From NCBI GenBank assembly GCA_038210135.1, contig JBBQWZ010000002.1:186001-250000 (forward strand): a DNA stretch of 64,000 nt, written 5' to 3'. Each line of letters begins with the position of its first letter. Positions within the stretch are counted from its first letter, which is position 1. The notes under the pieces were generated by a model, which ran no database searches, was not told the DNA's origin, and saw only the letters and a list, made by a program, of their open reading frames with translations. Both the position numbers and the translations under genes were made by a program. Positions 44,486 through 54,636 of this stretch are shown here, one piece after another. This DNA is from JBBQWZ01 sp038210135 (GTDB lineage: Bacteria; Acidobacteriota; Terriglobia; Bryobacterales; Bryobacteraceae).

Positions 44486-47400
44486 ATGGACCTCTCACTC
44501 CTCGCGCGGCGAAACCTCTCGCATTACTGGCGAACGAACATCGCCGTCGTCCTCGGCGTGGCGGCCGCGGTCGCCGTTCTATCCGGCGCGCTCCTGGTCG
44601 GAGATTCAGTGCGCGGGAGTCTTCGCGATCTCATCGCGCAACGCCTCGGCCGCACAGACTACATCGTTTCGACGATGCTGTTCTTCCGTGAGGCGCTGGC
44701 CAAAGACATCCCATCCTCGTCGCCTCTCATCGCTCTTGAAGGCGTCGCAGTTCATGATGCGGACAAGCGCTCGACGACCGCGCAAGTGTACGGCGTGGAT
44801 GATCGATTCTGGAAATTCCACGGCGTCACACCGGACGAAAGCGCCGGACGCGAAGCGCAGGTCAGCTCCGCACTCGCCGCGGAAATCGGCGCGAAAGTCG
44901 GAGACACGATTCTGGTGCGCGTGGAGAAGCCCTCTGCGATTGCCAAGGAATCGATGCACGGCCGTAAAGACGACGCCTCCCGCACGATCCGTTTTCAGGT
45001 CGGCGCGATCCTCGATGCGGCGCACCTCGGCGAGTTCTCACTGCGACCGACACAAGGGTCCGTGCGCGCGGTTTTCGTGCCACTCCGTCGACTGCAACGC
45101 GATCTGCAACAGCCCGGAAAGATCAACGCGATGCTGGCCAGCGGCAATTCACCGCTTGCGGCTTTGCGCGATCACGCCACGCTCGCCGACCTCGGAGTCC
45201 GCGTACGCTCGATTCCCGAATCCAATTCGATCAGCGTCGAAAGCGATTCCGCCGCGATCAGTGATTCGCTTTTCGAGGCGGTGAAGTCCGTCGGACAGCC
45301 AACCGTTCCGGTGATGAGCTACCTCGCGAACTCCATCCGCGCCGGCGATCGGGAAGTTCCCTACTCGCTGGTAACGGCCATTGATCCGTCGCAACTCCCG
45401 CCCGGAGCCAATCGCGATTCGATCTATCTCAACGAATGGGCCGCGACAGACCTTGCCGCGAAAGCCGGGCAGGAAGTGACTCTCGATTATTACTTTTGGG
45501 AGCCGAGCGGAACGCTGACCACTCGGAAAGCGAAGTTCCATTTGGCGGGGATTCTGCCGATGTCCGGCCTCGCCGTGGATCGCAACCTGACGCCCGAGTA
45601 TCCGGGTATCACCGACGCGGGTTCGCTAGGCGATTGGGATCCGCCGTTTCCACTCGATCTCAAGAAGGTCCGCCCCAAGGACGAAGCCTACTGGAAGCAA
45701 TACCGGACCTCGCCGAAAGCTTTCCTGACGCTCGAATCCGGTCAGATGTTGTGGGGATCCCGCTTCGGCAAGTTGACGTCGGTGCGTATCTCGGGTACTT
45801 CTGACGCGGACGCGTTTGCGAAGTCGCTGCGTTCCAAGCTCGATCCCGAACGCGCCGGAATGGTCGTGGTCAACGTGCGCTCGCAAGGAGCCAGTTCCGC
45901 CAAGGGCTCGACGGATTTCGGCGAGTACTTCACCTATTTCAGTTTCTTTCTGATCGTCTCGGCGATGCTCTTGACTGCGCTGTTTTTCCAATTAGGAATC
46001 GAACAGCGGCTTCGCGAAATCGGCACTCTCCGTGCCACCGGATTCGCCGCCCGCGACATTCGAAAACTGTTCCTCGCCGAAGGCATTCTTCTTGCGCTCG
46101 CTGGCGCCGTTCTCGGAACGGCCGCCGCGGTGGCGTATTCCGCGTTGTTGATGTACGGCCTGCGGACCGTGTGGCGCGATGCTGTGAGTACTTCCCTGCT
46201 CTCGCTCCATGTGGATCCCGTATCGCTCGCAATCGGCGCTATGTCCGGAGCTGTTATCGCGATCTTGACCATCCTTTTGACTCTTCGAAGCCTGCGCAAG
46301 AGCTCTCCGCGCGACCTGATGATGGGCGTTCGCGGATCGCTGACGTCTTCGGGCAACAGCCGCACGGCGACATGGCTCGCGATTGGTTCCGCCCTGGGCG
46401 GAGCGCTCATCCTGGGCGCGGCGCTAACCAAGCAGATGGACGCAACCGGCGGATTCTTCGGAGCTGGATTTCTGTTTCTCGGCGCTGCCCTTTTCTTCGT
46501 TTGGGCTCAGCTCCGCGTTCGTAGCGTCAGTTCGCTCGGGCTCGATCACAGCGCCGGACTCTGGAAGCTGGGCTTCCGGAATGCGACATATCGGCCCGCC
46601 CGCAGTATCCTCTGTATCACCCTGATCGCCTCGGCGACGTTCTTACTGGTCGCGCTCGATGCCTTCCGTCGTCCCGCGGCTTCCCCGCTCGCGAAAAATT
46701 CAGGAACGGGAGGCTATCCGTTGATCGCGGAAGCGAGACTGCCGGTCTTCTACAACCTCAACACCAATCGCGAGCCCTTGAACCTGCCCGCTCAGGACGC
46801 TCGCTTCACCGCCTTCCGACTACGGCCAGGTGATGACGCAAGCTGCCTGAATTTGTACGAACCGCGCAATCCGCGCGTGCTTGGCGCACCGGACGCGTTC
46901 CTCAAAGAAGGCCGCTTCGCATTCCAGGAATCGCTCGCGAAGACGGAAGCCGAACGTGCGAATCCCTGGCTGCTCCTCGAGGCATCTGGCGACGTCATGC
47001 CTGCCGCCGCGGATGCGAATTCACTCGAATACGTGCTGCACAAGAAACTCGGCGACGAGATCGTACTGAACCCGGAATCCGATCATCCGGTGCGCGTTCG
47101 CGTGGTCGCGTCGCTGAACGACAGCGTGTTTCAAAGCGAGTTGGTGGTGTCCGAGGCAAACTTCCTGAAAGCGTTTCCAGAGCAGCAGGGCTTTCGCGTC
47201 TTTATGATCGAGACGCCCCCGGCGCAAGCCGACGCGGTTACCGTCAAGCTCGAAGAGGCGCTCTCCGACTATGGTTTCGACGCGACATCGACAGTAGAAA
47301 AACTGGCTGGATATCATCGCGTCGAAAATACGTACCTTTCGACGTTTCAGGTCCTCGGCGGACTGGGTTTACTCCTCGGCACCATTGGGCTGGCCGCCGT

Positions 47401-47707
47401 ATTGCTCCGTAACGTACTTGAGCGCCGGCGCGAACTCGCTCTACTGCGCGCCGTCGGATTTCAAATCAGCGATCTTGGAGTGACCGTGCTGGCCGAGAAT
47501 CTGTTCCTGCTCGGATGCGGCTTGGTCGTCGGCATCGTCTGCGCGTTACTCGCGATCGCACCCGCCATCGCGTCCCGTGGCCACGCCAGCGCGTCCGGCC
47601 TACCGTGGTTACTGCTCGCGGTTCCTGTCGTATCACTCGCGGCTTCGGCACTGGCCGTCCGAACCGTCGCACGCGCTCCGATCCTGACTTCGTTGCGAGC
47701 CGAGTAA
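44486..47707 (+). CDS. Large FtsX-family ABC permease
   Basis: 1073 aa from ATG at 44486 (a GTG at 44429 within the ATL gene is possible). Opening LLARRNLSHYWRTNIAVVLG is the first membrane helix, followed by a ~370-aa periplasmic domain, three helices around residues 500-610, a second MacB-like periplasmic domain, and a final FtsX block (VLERRRELALLRAVGF). Two FtsX modules in one chain. Its ATPase is not adjacent. Probable lipoprotein or macrolide-type export/mechanotransmission; substrate unknown. Confidence 0.85.
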   Translation: MDLSLLARRNLSHYWRTNIAVVLGVAAAVAVLSGALLVGDSVRGSLRDLIAQRLGRTDYIVSTMLFFREALAKDIPSSSPLIALEGVAVHDADKRSTTAQVYGVDDRFWKFHGVTPDESAGREAQVSSALAAEIGAKVGDTILVRVEKPSAIAKESMHGRKDDASRTIRFQVGAILDAAHLGEFSLRPTQGSVRAVFVPLRRLQRDLQQPGKINAMLASGNSPLAALRDHATLADLGVRVRSIPESNSISVESDSAAISDSLFEAVKSVGQPTVPVMSYLANSIRAGDREVPYSLVTAIDPSQLPPGANRDSIYLNEWAATDLAAKAGQEVTLDYYFWEPSGTLTTRKAKFHLAGILPMSGLAVDRNLTPEYPGITDAGSLGDWDPPFPLDLKKVRPKDEAYWKQYRTSPKAFLTLESGQMLWGSRFGKLTSVRISGTSDADAFAKSLRSKLDPERAGMVVVNVRSQGASSAKGSTDFGEYFTYFSFFLIVSAMLLTALFFQLGIEQRLREIGTLRATGFAARDIRKLFLAEGILLALAGAVLGTAAAVAYSALLMYGLRTVWRDAVSTSLLSLHVDPVSLAIGAMSGAVIAILTILLTLRSLRKSSPRDLMMGVRGSLTSSGNSRTATWLAIGSALGGALILGAALTKQMDATGGFFGAGFLFLGAALFFVWAQLRVRSVSSLGLDHSAGLWKLGFRNATYRPARSILCITLIASATFLLVALDAFRRPAASPLAKNSGTGGYPLIAEARLPVFYNLNTNREPLNLPAQDARFTAFRLRPGDDASCLNLYEPRNPRVLGAPDAFLKEGRFAFQESLAKTEAERANPWLLLEASGDVMPAAADANSLEYVLHKKLGDEIVLNPESDHPVRVRVVASLNDSVFQSELVVSEANFLKAFPEQQGFRVFMIETPPAQADAVTVKLEEALSDYGFDATSTVEKLAGYHRVENTYLSTFQVLGGLGLLLGTIGLAAVLLRNVLERRRELALLRAVGFQISDLGVTVLAENLFLLGCGLVVGIVCALLAIAPAIASRGHASASGLPWLLLAVPVVSLAASALAVRTVARAPILTSLRAE

Positions 47708-47779
47708 CTCATCGAGGCCCGTTCCTCAAACGACCGGTCGATGCAATTCCGATCTTCGTTTAACATATGAAGCATTGAT

Positions 47780-49072
47780 ATGAGTTCCGCCAAACGAGTC
47801 GTCAAAGTCGCGTGGATGCTGGTCGCCGCCTCGCTCCTGCTGGTCCTGTGCTCGCAAGCAGAGAACTGGCCGCAGTGGCGCGGACCGGAACTCAATGGCA
47901 TCAGCCATGAAACCAACCTGCCGACCAAGTGGGGTCCGGACGACAACATCGCGTGGAAGCTGCCCATGCCTTCCTTCAGCGGATCCACGCCGGCCGTCTG
48001 GGGAAATCGCATTTTCCTCAACGTTGCATTGAACGCGGATAACGGCGAAATCGAGTTGTGGTGCGTCGATCGCACCAAGCCGGCCGTCCTTTGGAAGCGC
48101 CCCGTCAGCGGCGGCAATACCAAAATGCGCAAGCAAAACATGTCTTCGCCGTCTCCGGTAACCGATGGCAAATTCGTGTATGTGCTCACCGGCACCGGCA
48201 TGCTGAAGGGCTTCGACTACGACGGCAAGGAACTGTGGACGCGCGACATCCAGAAGGAGTACGGCGCTTTCGGACTCAACTGGGGCTATGCGTCGTCGCC
48301 GCTGTTGTGGGATAACGCGCTGTTCGTCCAAGTGCTGCATGGAATGAGGACGAAGGATCCGTCCTACATCCTGCGGATCGACGCGAAGACAGGCAAGACC
48401 ATGTGGCGCGCCGAGCGTCCGACGGCGGCAATCCGCGAATCTCCCGATGCTTACACGACACCCGTAATCGCGAAAGCGGGCAACGCGTATGAACTAGTGA
48501 TCACCGGCGGCGACATTATCACCGGTCACGATCCCGCCACTGGCAAGGAACTCTGGCGCGGCGGCGGCTTCAATCCCGACAACAATCCGAATTACCGCAC
48601 CGTCGCATCCGCCGTTTACTTCGACGGCATCGTTTACGCGCCCACGCGGATTCGTCCGCTACAGGCTTTCCGCGTAGGCGGGCGCGGCGACGTCACGCAA
48701 TCGCAGCGCGTCTTTCAATTCGACAACGGCCCCGACGTTCCAACGCCTTTAACCGACGGAAAATACTTCTACGTCGTCAACGATCGCGGCATCATGTGGT
48801 GCCTCGACGCCAAAACCGGGAAGGAAATCTACGGCGGCCAGCGCATCAAGCCGGGCACCTACAGCGCCTCGCCGTTACTCGCCGACGGCAAGATCTACAT
48901 CACCAATGATGACGGCCTGACCACCGTAATCAAGGCGGGTCCGCAGTTCGAAGTGATCGCCGAAAACAATATCGACGACTACTGCCTCAGTTCCTTCGCG
49001 GTCTCGGATGGCCAACTCTTCTTGCGCACCGGGAAGTTCTTATACGCGATCGGAAAGCGATCCGGAAAATAG
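47780..49072 (+). CDS. Exported PQQ-type beta-propeller protein
   Basis: 430 aa with signal sequence (VAWMLVAASLLLVLCSQA), then NWPQWRGPELNGIS, a start typical of planctomycete/acidobacterial PQQ-like propellers, and blades such as LRIDAKTGKTMWRA, TGHDPATGKELWRG and CLDAKTGKEIYGG. Lacks obvious quinoprotein active-site residues; likely structural or binding. Confidence 0.88.
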   Translation: MSSAKRVVKVAWMLVAASLLLVLCSQAENWPQWRGPELNGISHETNLPTKWGPDDNIAWKLPMPSFSGSTPAVWGNRIFLNVALNADNGEIELWCVDRTKPAVLWKRPVSGGNTKMRKQNMSSPSPVTDGKFVYVLTGTGMLKGFDYDGKELWTRDIQKEYGAFGLNWGYASSPLLWDNALFVQVLHGMRTKDPSYILRIDAKTGKTMWRAERPTAAIRESPDAYTTPVIAKAGNAYELVITGGDIITGHDPATGKELWRGGGFNPDNNPNYRTVASAVYFDGIVYAPTRIRPLQAFRVGGRGDVTQSQRVFQFDNGPDVPTPLTDGKYFYVVNDRGIMWCLDAKTGKEIYGGQRIKPGTYSASPLLADGKIYITNDDGLTTVIKAGPQFEVIAENNIDDYCLSSFAVSDGQLFLRTGKFLYAIGKRSGK

Positions 49073-49138
49073 CGGAGCTAGCGCTTTTTCGAATAACGCG
49101 CGGCGCATGCCTGGAATACAATTGAGGCTCCGAACCCT

Positions 49139-51220
49139 ATGGCAGCCTCTGAAGACGACATCGATTTGGCCGGCAGAGTCACGCAATTTCTCCTCAATCA
49201 GAAAGAGAAACTCGGCCTTCCGGATCTGAACATCGTCTCGCAGGAAGCGTTTCTGCGCGAAGCGGCGACGAAATCCAACATGAAGATCGAGGACAAGGAG
49301 TTATTGCTCAAACAGGCGGAAACCGTCTTCCGGGAACTGTACGCGCACCGCGCCTTCAAACCAGCCTTCACGAGTGAAGATCCGAATACGAATCCGTTCA
49401 TCGCCTTGGCGGAGGTTCGCCAAATGCTCACCACCGTAAGCGACTTCGATTTTCACCTGTTGATGCTGCTGGTATTTTCGAAGGCGCGCGACATTCATAC
49501 GACCTACATGGCTCCGTCGCCGTATCAAGGCGCGGTGGCGTTTCTCCCGTTTCAGTTGAAACTCTACGAGCCGGACGGCAAGGCGCGATTTGTCGTAGCC
49601 AAAGTCATGGCGACATCCGAGAACGGCGAGTTGGACCACCCGCATTTCCGGGTTGGTGCGGAAGTCGTCGAATGGGACGCATTGGATCCGGACGCTGTGG
49701 CGAAGCAGGCGGCGCAACTGCAGCCAGGTGCAAACGCCGACGCGGAACTGGCGCGCGGCGTCGCCCGCCTCACCATCCGCTCCATCGCTTCGCATGGCGT
49801 CGCGATCAAGGGCGGCATTCCGCCGTTCGAACCGCTGAACTTCGCGACGATCAAGTATGTGGCTCCGCGTGAGAAGCAGGTTCGGGAGATCATTTTGCCC
49901 TGGCAGGTTGCCACCGGCTTCGGCGAAACGCCCTTCAGTTCCAGCGCCTTCAGCCTCAACGAATCGATGAGTCTGATGCATCGCTGGTCGAAATGCAGCT
50001 ACCGTCCCGATAAGATGGCGGCAAGCCAGGCGGGCAACGACGACTTCTTTGAAACCCAATTCGCGTCGGACGCGCCCCGGTCCGGCGTGCCGGATCCGCG
50101 GTTGCTCCGCAACGATTCGGCACCGGGCTGGCCGCTTGGCTATTTGCGGTTCCGCGATTTTGCGGGCGCCTCCGGCACGATCCTCGAAGACGCGAAGTTT
50201 CAGCAGATCCAGGACGTGCTCGCGCGGTTCGACCGGGAGGCTCCGGGCGGATTGATTCTCGACATCCGGGGCAATCCCGGCGGGCAGATCCGGCTCGCGG
50301 AACGCGTCTTGCAATTGCTCGGGCCCTCGGAGATTCGCCCGCTGCAATTTCACTTTCCGCAGACCGACGTCGTCCGTACGGCGCTTGACTATTTCCGCAG
50401 CAATTCGGACAAGCCCGCGAGGGACTTTACCAAGTGGCTCGACAAGGAGCCTGGCGACGACGAAGGCGATACAGTCCATCTGACGCCGGGCCGCCCGATT
50501 ACCACCGCCACACTCGCGAACGACACCGGTCAGGTGTATCAGGGGCCGGTCGTTCTGTTATGCGACGCCCTCACCTACAGCGCGGCCGACATGTTCGCAG
50601 CCGGGTTTCAAGACCACGCGATTGGAGAAGTGATTGGCGTTGATTGCAGCACCGGCGGAGGTGGTGCGAACTCGTGGTCGTTCGATGACATTCGCACCAA
50701 CGTGCAGGACATCCCCGGCATCGATATTCCGCCGCTGCCGGGGAATTGCCGGCTGCAGGTCGCGGTCCGCCGCTGCAATCGTGTGGGAACAGGCGGACCG
50801 CCGATCGAGGACCTCGGTGTCGCACCGAACTTCAAGCACCGGCGCACGCGGCGCGACGTTCTCGAAGACAATCTGGATCTGTTTGCGTTCGCCTGCGAGC
50901 GCCTGTCCCTGGTTCCGATTAACAGGATCAACATCGAGAGCTCCACGCGGACAGAGAGCGGCCTCGAAGTTACGTTGCGTGGCGTCGGCCTCGGATTCGT
51001 CGCGCTGCGCGTAGGAGGAAAGATCGTCGCCGGCGGCGCGTTGACGGAGGGGACATCGAGCACCTTCACGGTGCCGCTAGGAGACGAGCTTCAGGTCCGC
51101 GTCGAGGGGTACGACACCGAGGATCATAGGATCAAGGGCGCGCCGCCCATCGTGGTTCCGAGGATCACCTTGCAGCCAGCCGACGACGAGATCAATGTGC
51201 GGCGGATCAGCAAGAGCTAA
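49139..51220 (+). CDS. S41-family (tail-specific/tricorn-like) peptidase
   Basis: 693 aa, no signal peptide. S41 core: GGLILDIRGNPGG and LLCDALTYSAADMFAAGFQDH, where the Ser in TYSAAD fits the nucleophile; a degraded PDZ-like region precedes it and a beta-sandwich (VTLRGVGLGFVALRVGG) follows. The kinase gene begins 14 nt downstream, so both are likely co-expressed. Confidence 0.82.
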   Translation: MAASEDDIDLAGRVTQFLLNQKEKLGLPDLNIVSQEAFLREAATKSNMKIEDKELLLKQAETVFRELYAHRAFKPAFTSEDPNTNPFIALAEVRQMLTTVSDFDFHLLMLLVFSKARDIHTTYMAPSPYQGAVAFLPFQLKLYEPDGKARFVVAKVMATSENGELDHPHFRVGAEVVEWDALDPDAVAKQAAQLQPGANADAELARGVARLTIRSIASHGVAIKGGIPPFEPLNFATIKYVAPREKQVREIILPWQVATGFGETPFSSSAFSLNESMSLMHRWSKCSYRPDKMAASQAGNDDFFETQFASDAPRSGVPDPRLLRNDSAPGWPLGYLRFRDFAGASGTILEDAKFQQIQDVLARFDREAPGGLILDIRGNPGGQIRLAERVLQLLGPSEIRPLQFHFPQTDVVRTALDYFRSNSDKPARDFTKWLDKEPGDDEGDTVHLTPGRPITTATLANDTGQVYQGPVVLLCDALTYSAADMFAAGFQDHAIGEVIGVDCSTGGGGANSWSFDDIRTNVQDIPGIDIPPLPGNCRLQVAVRRCNRVGTGGPPIEDLGVAPNFKHRRTRRDVLEDNLDLFAFACERLSLVPINRINIESSTRTESGLEVTLRGVGLGFVALRVGGKIVAGGALTEGTSSTFTVPLGDELQVRVEGYDTEDHRIKGAPPIVVPRITLQPADDEINVRRISKS

Positions 51221-51234
51221 GCGAGAGCACGCAA

Positions 51235-53853
51235 GTGAATCCCGGCGATCGAATCTCGCGATATCGGATCCAGCGCGCTCTGGGCAAGGGCGGCATGGGT
51301 GTCGTGTACCTGGCGGAGGACACTCGACTGCACCGTCCGGTTGCGTTGAAATTTCTTCCGACGGAATCGCTCAACGAGCACGACAAGCTGCGCTTCCTGA
51401 ACGAAGCAAGAGCGGCGGCCGCGATCCGCCATCCGAACATCTGTCCCATTCATGACGTCGAAGAAGTGGACGGCCGTCTGTTCATCTCGATGGAGTATCT
51501 CGAAGGAGAGACGTTGTCGAGGCGGCTGCGGCGGGGTTCGATTCTCGTCGAGCAAGCGGTGCACATCGCGATGCAGATCGCGCGCGGCCTCGACAAAGCG
51601 CATTCGCTCGGAATCGTCCATCGCGATATTAAGAGCGGCAACGTCATCCTTGGCTCCGACGGCCACGTATCGATTCTCGACTTCGGGCTCGCGCTTCTAC
51701 CCGGCGCGGAACGCATCACGCAAGCAGGCGCCGCGCTTGGCACGCCGGCCTACATGTCGCCCGAACAGTGCGATGGAAGCGCGGTCGACAGCCGCACCGA
51801 CCTCTGGGCTCTCGGCGTCGTGCTCTTCGAGATGCTCACCGGAACACTGCCCTTCCGGCGCGAACATCTTAGCGCGATCACCCACGCTATCGTGCACGAT
51901 CCGGTTCCCTCTCTTGCCGTACTTCGACCAGAAGTGCCCCCTGATGTGCGCCGCGTCGTCGAAAAGGCGCTATCGAAGAAGCCCTCCGAACGCTGGCAGT
52001 CGGCCCGCGAAATGGAGGCTGCGCTCAAGCCCTTCGGTCCGGATACGCGCGCGCCGGAGCCAGCGGAACAGCCGACGATGACGTTGCTGTTACCGCATTC
52101 CGGAGGAGGAGGCGCGCCGAAGTCCCGGTCGCGCCTGGCTCTCATCGGCGTCATCGTAGCTGCCTCGGCAGCAGCCGGCGTGTACCTTTCTATGCGGTCC
52201 GCCGCGCCATCGCCTCCGCGAACAGCGAGCCCTAAGAATTCGACCGCGCCGGCGGTGAGTTCCAAAACCAACGAAAAACTGATCGCTGTATTGCCCTTCG
52301 AAGTGCTTGGAAACTCCACCGACGCAACCGAGATCGCGAACGGCGTCGCCGAAATTCTAACCGCCGCGCTGGCTGATTTCGAGCGCATCGATTCCCGGAT
52401 CGCCGCGATTCCGAGCAATGAAATCCAGCGCAGGAACATCAACACCGCAGCCGAAGCGAAACGTATCTACGGCGCGACGTGGGTGGTGAGCGGAACGGCC
52501 CAGGCAGTGGGCAAATCCATTCAGTTCGCTCTCACGCTGATCGATCCTGCCGGCTCGCGGCAGTTGGCGGCGAAGGTCTTCGAGTACGATCCGGCGGATC
52601 CTGTGGCAAGCCGGAGGCGGGCGGTCAGCGAGTTCGCAGGCTTGTTATCGGTGAATCCCGCGCTGGCTGCGAAAGCATCGATTGGAGGCGAAACCGAAAC
52701 GCCGGCGGCGTCAAACGCTTATCTCAAAGGGCGCGGCTTCCTTGCTCGGTACGACGTGAAAGGGAATCTGGAGAAAGCGATCGCACAGCTCGAACGCGCC
52801 GTCGATGCCGATTCGAACTTCGCACTTGCCCACTCGGCACTTGGCGAAGCGTTGTGGCGTCAGAGCCGCGCGACCGGCGATGCCAAGCTCGCGGCCCAGG
52901 CCATTGCACATGGCGAGCGGGCGGTCCAGCTCGACCCCCAACTCGCGACCGCGCACACCAGCCTGGCGGCGATTTATACGACTAGCGGCCGCGAAAGCGA
53001 CGCGATCCGCGAGCTGAAGGAAGCGCAGACGCTGGCACCGGGCTCCGCCGAAGCCGCCCGCGAACTCGCTCGCGTGTACGCCGCCTCGGGACGCTTCGAC
53101 GACGCCGAACGCGCCTATCGCGAAGCCATCGCCGCGCGGCCGACCGATTGGTACGGCTATCTGCTCCTCGGCTTGCTACACACGCAGCGACTCGAATACG
53201 AAAAGGCGGTGACCGCGTTCGAACAGGCGCGCGAGCTGACCCCGGACAACGACCTGGTCCACCGGAATATCGGCGTCGCCTACATTTCGATGGGCCGGTA
53301 TCCGGAGGCTGTATCGGAATTGCAGCGCTCATTGAAATTGAAATCAAGCGCATCCACATACGCGAGCCTTGCTTCGGCATATTACCGGCGGCATCAGTAC
53401 GCGGAAGCGATCGCGGCCGTGGACACGGCCCTCGATCTCGATCCCAAGCGGTATTATTTTTGGGGAAATTTGGGCATTTACTGCAAGTGGAATCCAGGCA
53501 GCCAGGGGCGTTCGCGCTCGGCCCTCGACAAGGCGATCGAGTTGGCCCGCAGGTTCCTGGAGGTGTCGCCAAACGACATGGAGGTGCGGGCGGACCTCGC
53601 CGAATACTACGCGCGCGTGGGAAACAAGAACGCCGCGCTCGCCCAGATCGACAGAATTCCGCAGGCGCAACGGCCTCCCGTGATGGACCGCATTGCAATC
53701 GTCTACGAGCTCACCGGCAATCGCGCGAAGGCGCTTCCGCTGCTCGCCGCGGCGCTCAAGAATCCGGCCACCTGGAATCAGTTTAAGGACGATCCGGAGC
53801 TTGCCGGCTTGTGGGCGGATCCGGCGGTCCAAGCGCTACGGCAAGGCCGCTAG
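51235..53853 (+). CDS. Membrane Ser/Thr protein kinase with FlgO-like and TPR domains
   Basis: 872 aa, GTG start. Kinase domain ~1-265: GKGGMGVVYLAED, VALKF, HRDIKSGNVIL, LDFGLA and APE-like TPAYMSPEQ, all catalytic residues present. One membrane helix near residue 300 (LALIGVIVAASAAAGVYL), a FlgO-like domain (LIAVLPFEVLGN ... WVVSGTA) and then ~9 TPRs. Topology: cytoplasmic kinase with external sensor/scaffold. Very common acidobacterial architecture. Confidence 0.93.
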   Translation: MNPGDRISRYRIQRALGKGGMGVVYLAEDTRLHRPVALKFLPTESLNEHDKLRFLNEARAAAAIRHPNICPIHDVEEVDGRLFISMEYLEGETLSRRLRRGSILVEQAVHIAMQIARGLDKAHSLGIVHRDIKSGNVILGSDGHVSILDFGLALLPGAERITQAGAALGTPAYMSPEQCDGSAVDSRTDLWALGVVLFEMLTGTLPFRREHLSAITHAIVHDPVPSLAVLRPEVPPDVRRVVEKALSKKPSERWQSAREMEAALKPFGPDTRAPEPAEQPTMTLLLPHSGGGGAPKSRSRLALIGVIVAASAAAGVYLSMRSAAPSPPRTASPKNSTAPAVSSKTNEKLIAVLPFEVLGNSTDATEIANGVAEILTAALADFERIDSRIAAIPSNEIQRRNINTAAEAKRIYGATWVVSGTAQAVGKSIQFALTLIDPAGSRQLAAKVFEYDPADPVASRRRAVSEFAGLLSVNPALAAKASIGGETETPAASNAYLKGRGFLARYDVKGNLEKAIAQLERAVDADSNFALAHSALGEALWRQSRATGDAKLAAQAIAHGERAVQLDPQLATAHTSLAAIYTTSGRESDAIRELKEAQTLAPGSAEAARELARVYAASGRFDDAERAYREAIAARPTDWYGYLLLGLLHTQRLEYEKAVTAFEQARELTPDNDLVHRNIGVAYISMGRYPEAVSELQRSLKLKSSASTYASLASAYYRRHQYAEAIAAVDTALDLDPKRYYFWGNLGIYCKWNPGSQGRSRSALDKAIELARRFLEVSPNDMEVRADLAEYYARVGNKNAALAQIDRIPQAQRPPVMDRIAIVYELTGNRAKALPLLAAALKNPATWNQFKDDPELAGLWADPAVQALRQGR

Positions 53854-53865
53854 CGCGACAGGAAA

Positions 53866-54036
53866 CTAGACTTCGCCGCCACCCTTTTGTTCGCCGACGA
53901 TCGATTTTGTGGCAGCTTCCAGGTCCGCGCTCGCGGTCGCGAGGGCCGACTTTACACGCTTCTGGTCCACGTCTTTCGACTTGAGCAAGGCGAGAACAAG
54001 CTCGAGATCCGCGATTACAACATTGATGAGGTCCAT
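53866..54036 (-). CDS. Small helical protein, 56 aa
   Basis: Short frame from ATG at 54036 with AAAGGA upstream. Product is Leu/Val then Lys/Asp/Ala-rich (DLINVVIADLELVLALLKSKD; SALATASADLEAATKSI), giving an amphipathic helical pair and a Gly-rich end. Good coding character and no Cys. Convergent with the kinase gene. Function unknown. Confidence 0.5.
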   Translation of the reverse strand: MDLINVVIADLELVLALLKSKDVDQKRVKSALATASADLEAATKSIVGEQKGGGEV

Positions 54037-54565
54037 AGAGTCCTTTCGAGTCCGCCAGCGAGAGGGAATGGACCGCCGCGCGGTTCCGCTAGCTTAGCAG
54101 AAGCCTAAGGTGGCAGGATTTTCAAGCGAACAAGTAGGAATCAGGGAGCCGAATTGAGTGACGGAGCGTTCGGGGCGGAGCGTGCGGATCTTTCGGATCG
54201 GCAAGCGTTTTCAAGAGAAATCGACCAAGTCAACATGTACAGCACCAAAGCATACTCGGCAGCCAGCACATCTTCGCCGCTTGCCGCCATGACCATTTCG
54301 CGCCGCGATCCAGCCGATCACGCATGCTGCGAGGATCGAATGCCGCTCTCGCGCGTCCGAACGTCGCCGAGCTCAGATTCGTGCCAGCCTCGGCTCGTTG
54401 TCTGATTCTCCAATTCCGCCCTTTCACCTCGACGTCGAAACCAGGCTGAGCGAGTTCACCCGGCAGTTGAGCGAAATCCAGCAGCAATCCGGGCCTGAAG
54501 ACCCAGGGTCACGCTAAATGCCTCATTTTCCTAGCCACGGAATCGGTAAGCCAGTTGCAATCGGG

Positions 54566-54590
54566 AAAACAGATCTCATTGATCTGCTTT
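54566..54590. promoter_or_regulatory. Inverted repeat upstream of the Rrf2 gene
   Basis: AAAACAGATC-TCATT-GATCTGCTTT: 10-bp arms with one mismatch, 46 bp before the start codon. Candidate operator for autoregulation. Confidence 0.5.
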
Positions 54591-54599
54591 CAGCCTGTA

Positions 54600-54617
54600 G
54601 CGTTTTACGGAAAACGC
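54600..54617. promoter_or_regulatory. Second inverted repeat upstream of the Rrf2 gene
   Basis: GCGTTTT-ACGG-AAAACGC, perfect 7-bp arms, ending 19 bp before the ATG; operator or leader hairpin. Confidence 0.5.
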
Positions 54618-54636
54618 CAGGCCAAAGAAGTTAGCG

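Larger units (their letters stand above)
54037..54636. other. Intergenic region with possible gene remnant
   Basis: A plus-strand frame without a start codon is open from 54293 to the stop at 54517 and ends in coding-like sequence (HLDVETRLSEFTRQLSEIQQ), perhaps the 3' end of a decayed gene. The rest shows no gene; the last 70 bp hold the palindromes before the Rrf2 gene. Confidence 0.35.

Noticed and set aside
49301..50479. Long minus-strand frame (392 codons) opposite the S41 peptidase
   Set aside because: Arg/Ala/Leu-rich shadow of a well-supported gene; no motif or ribosome site.
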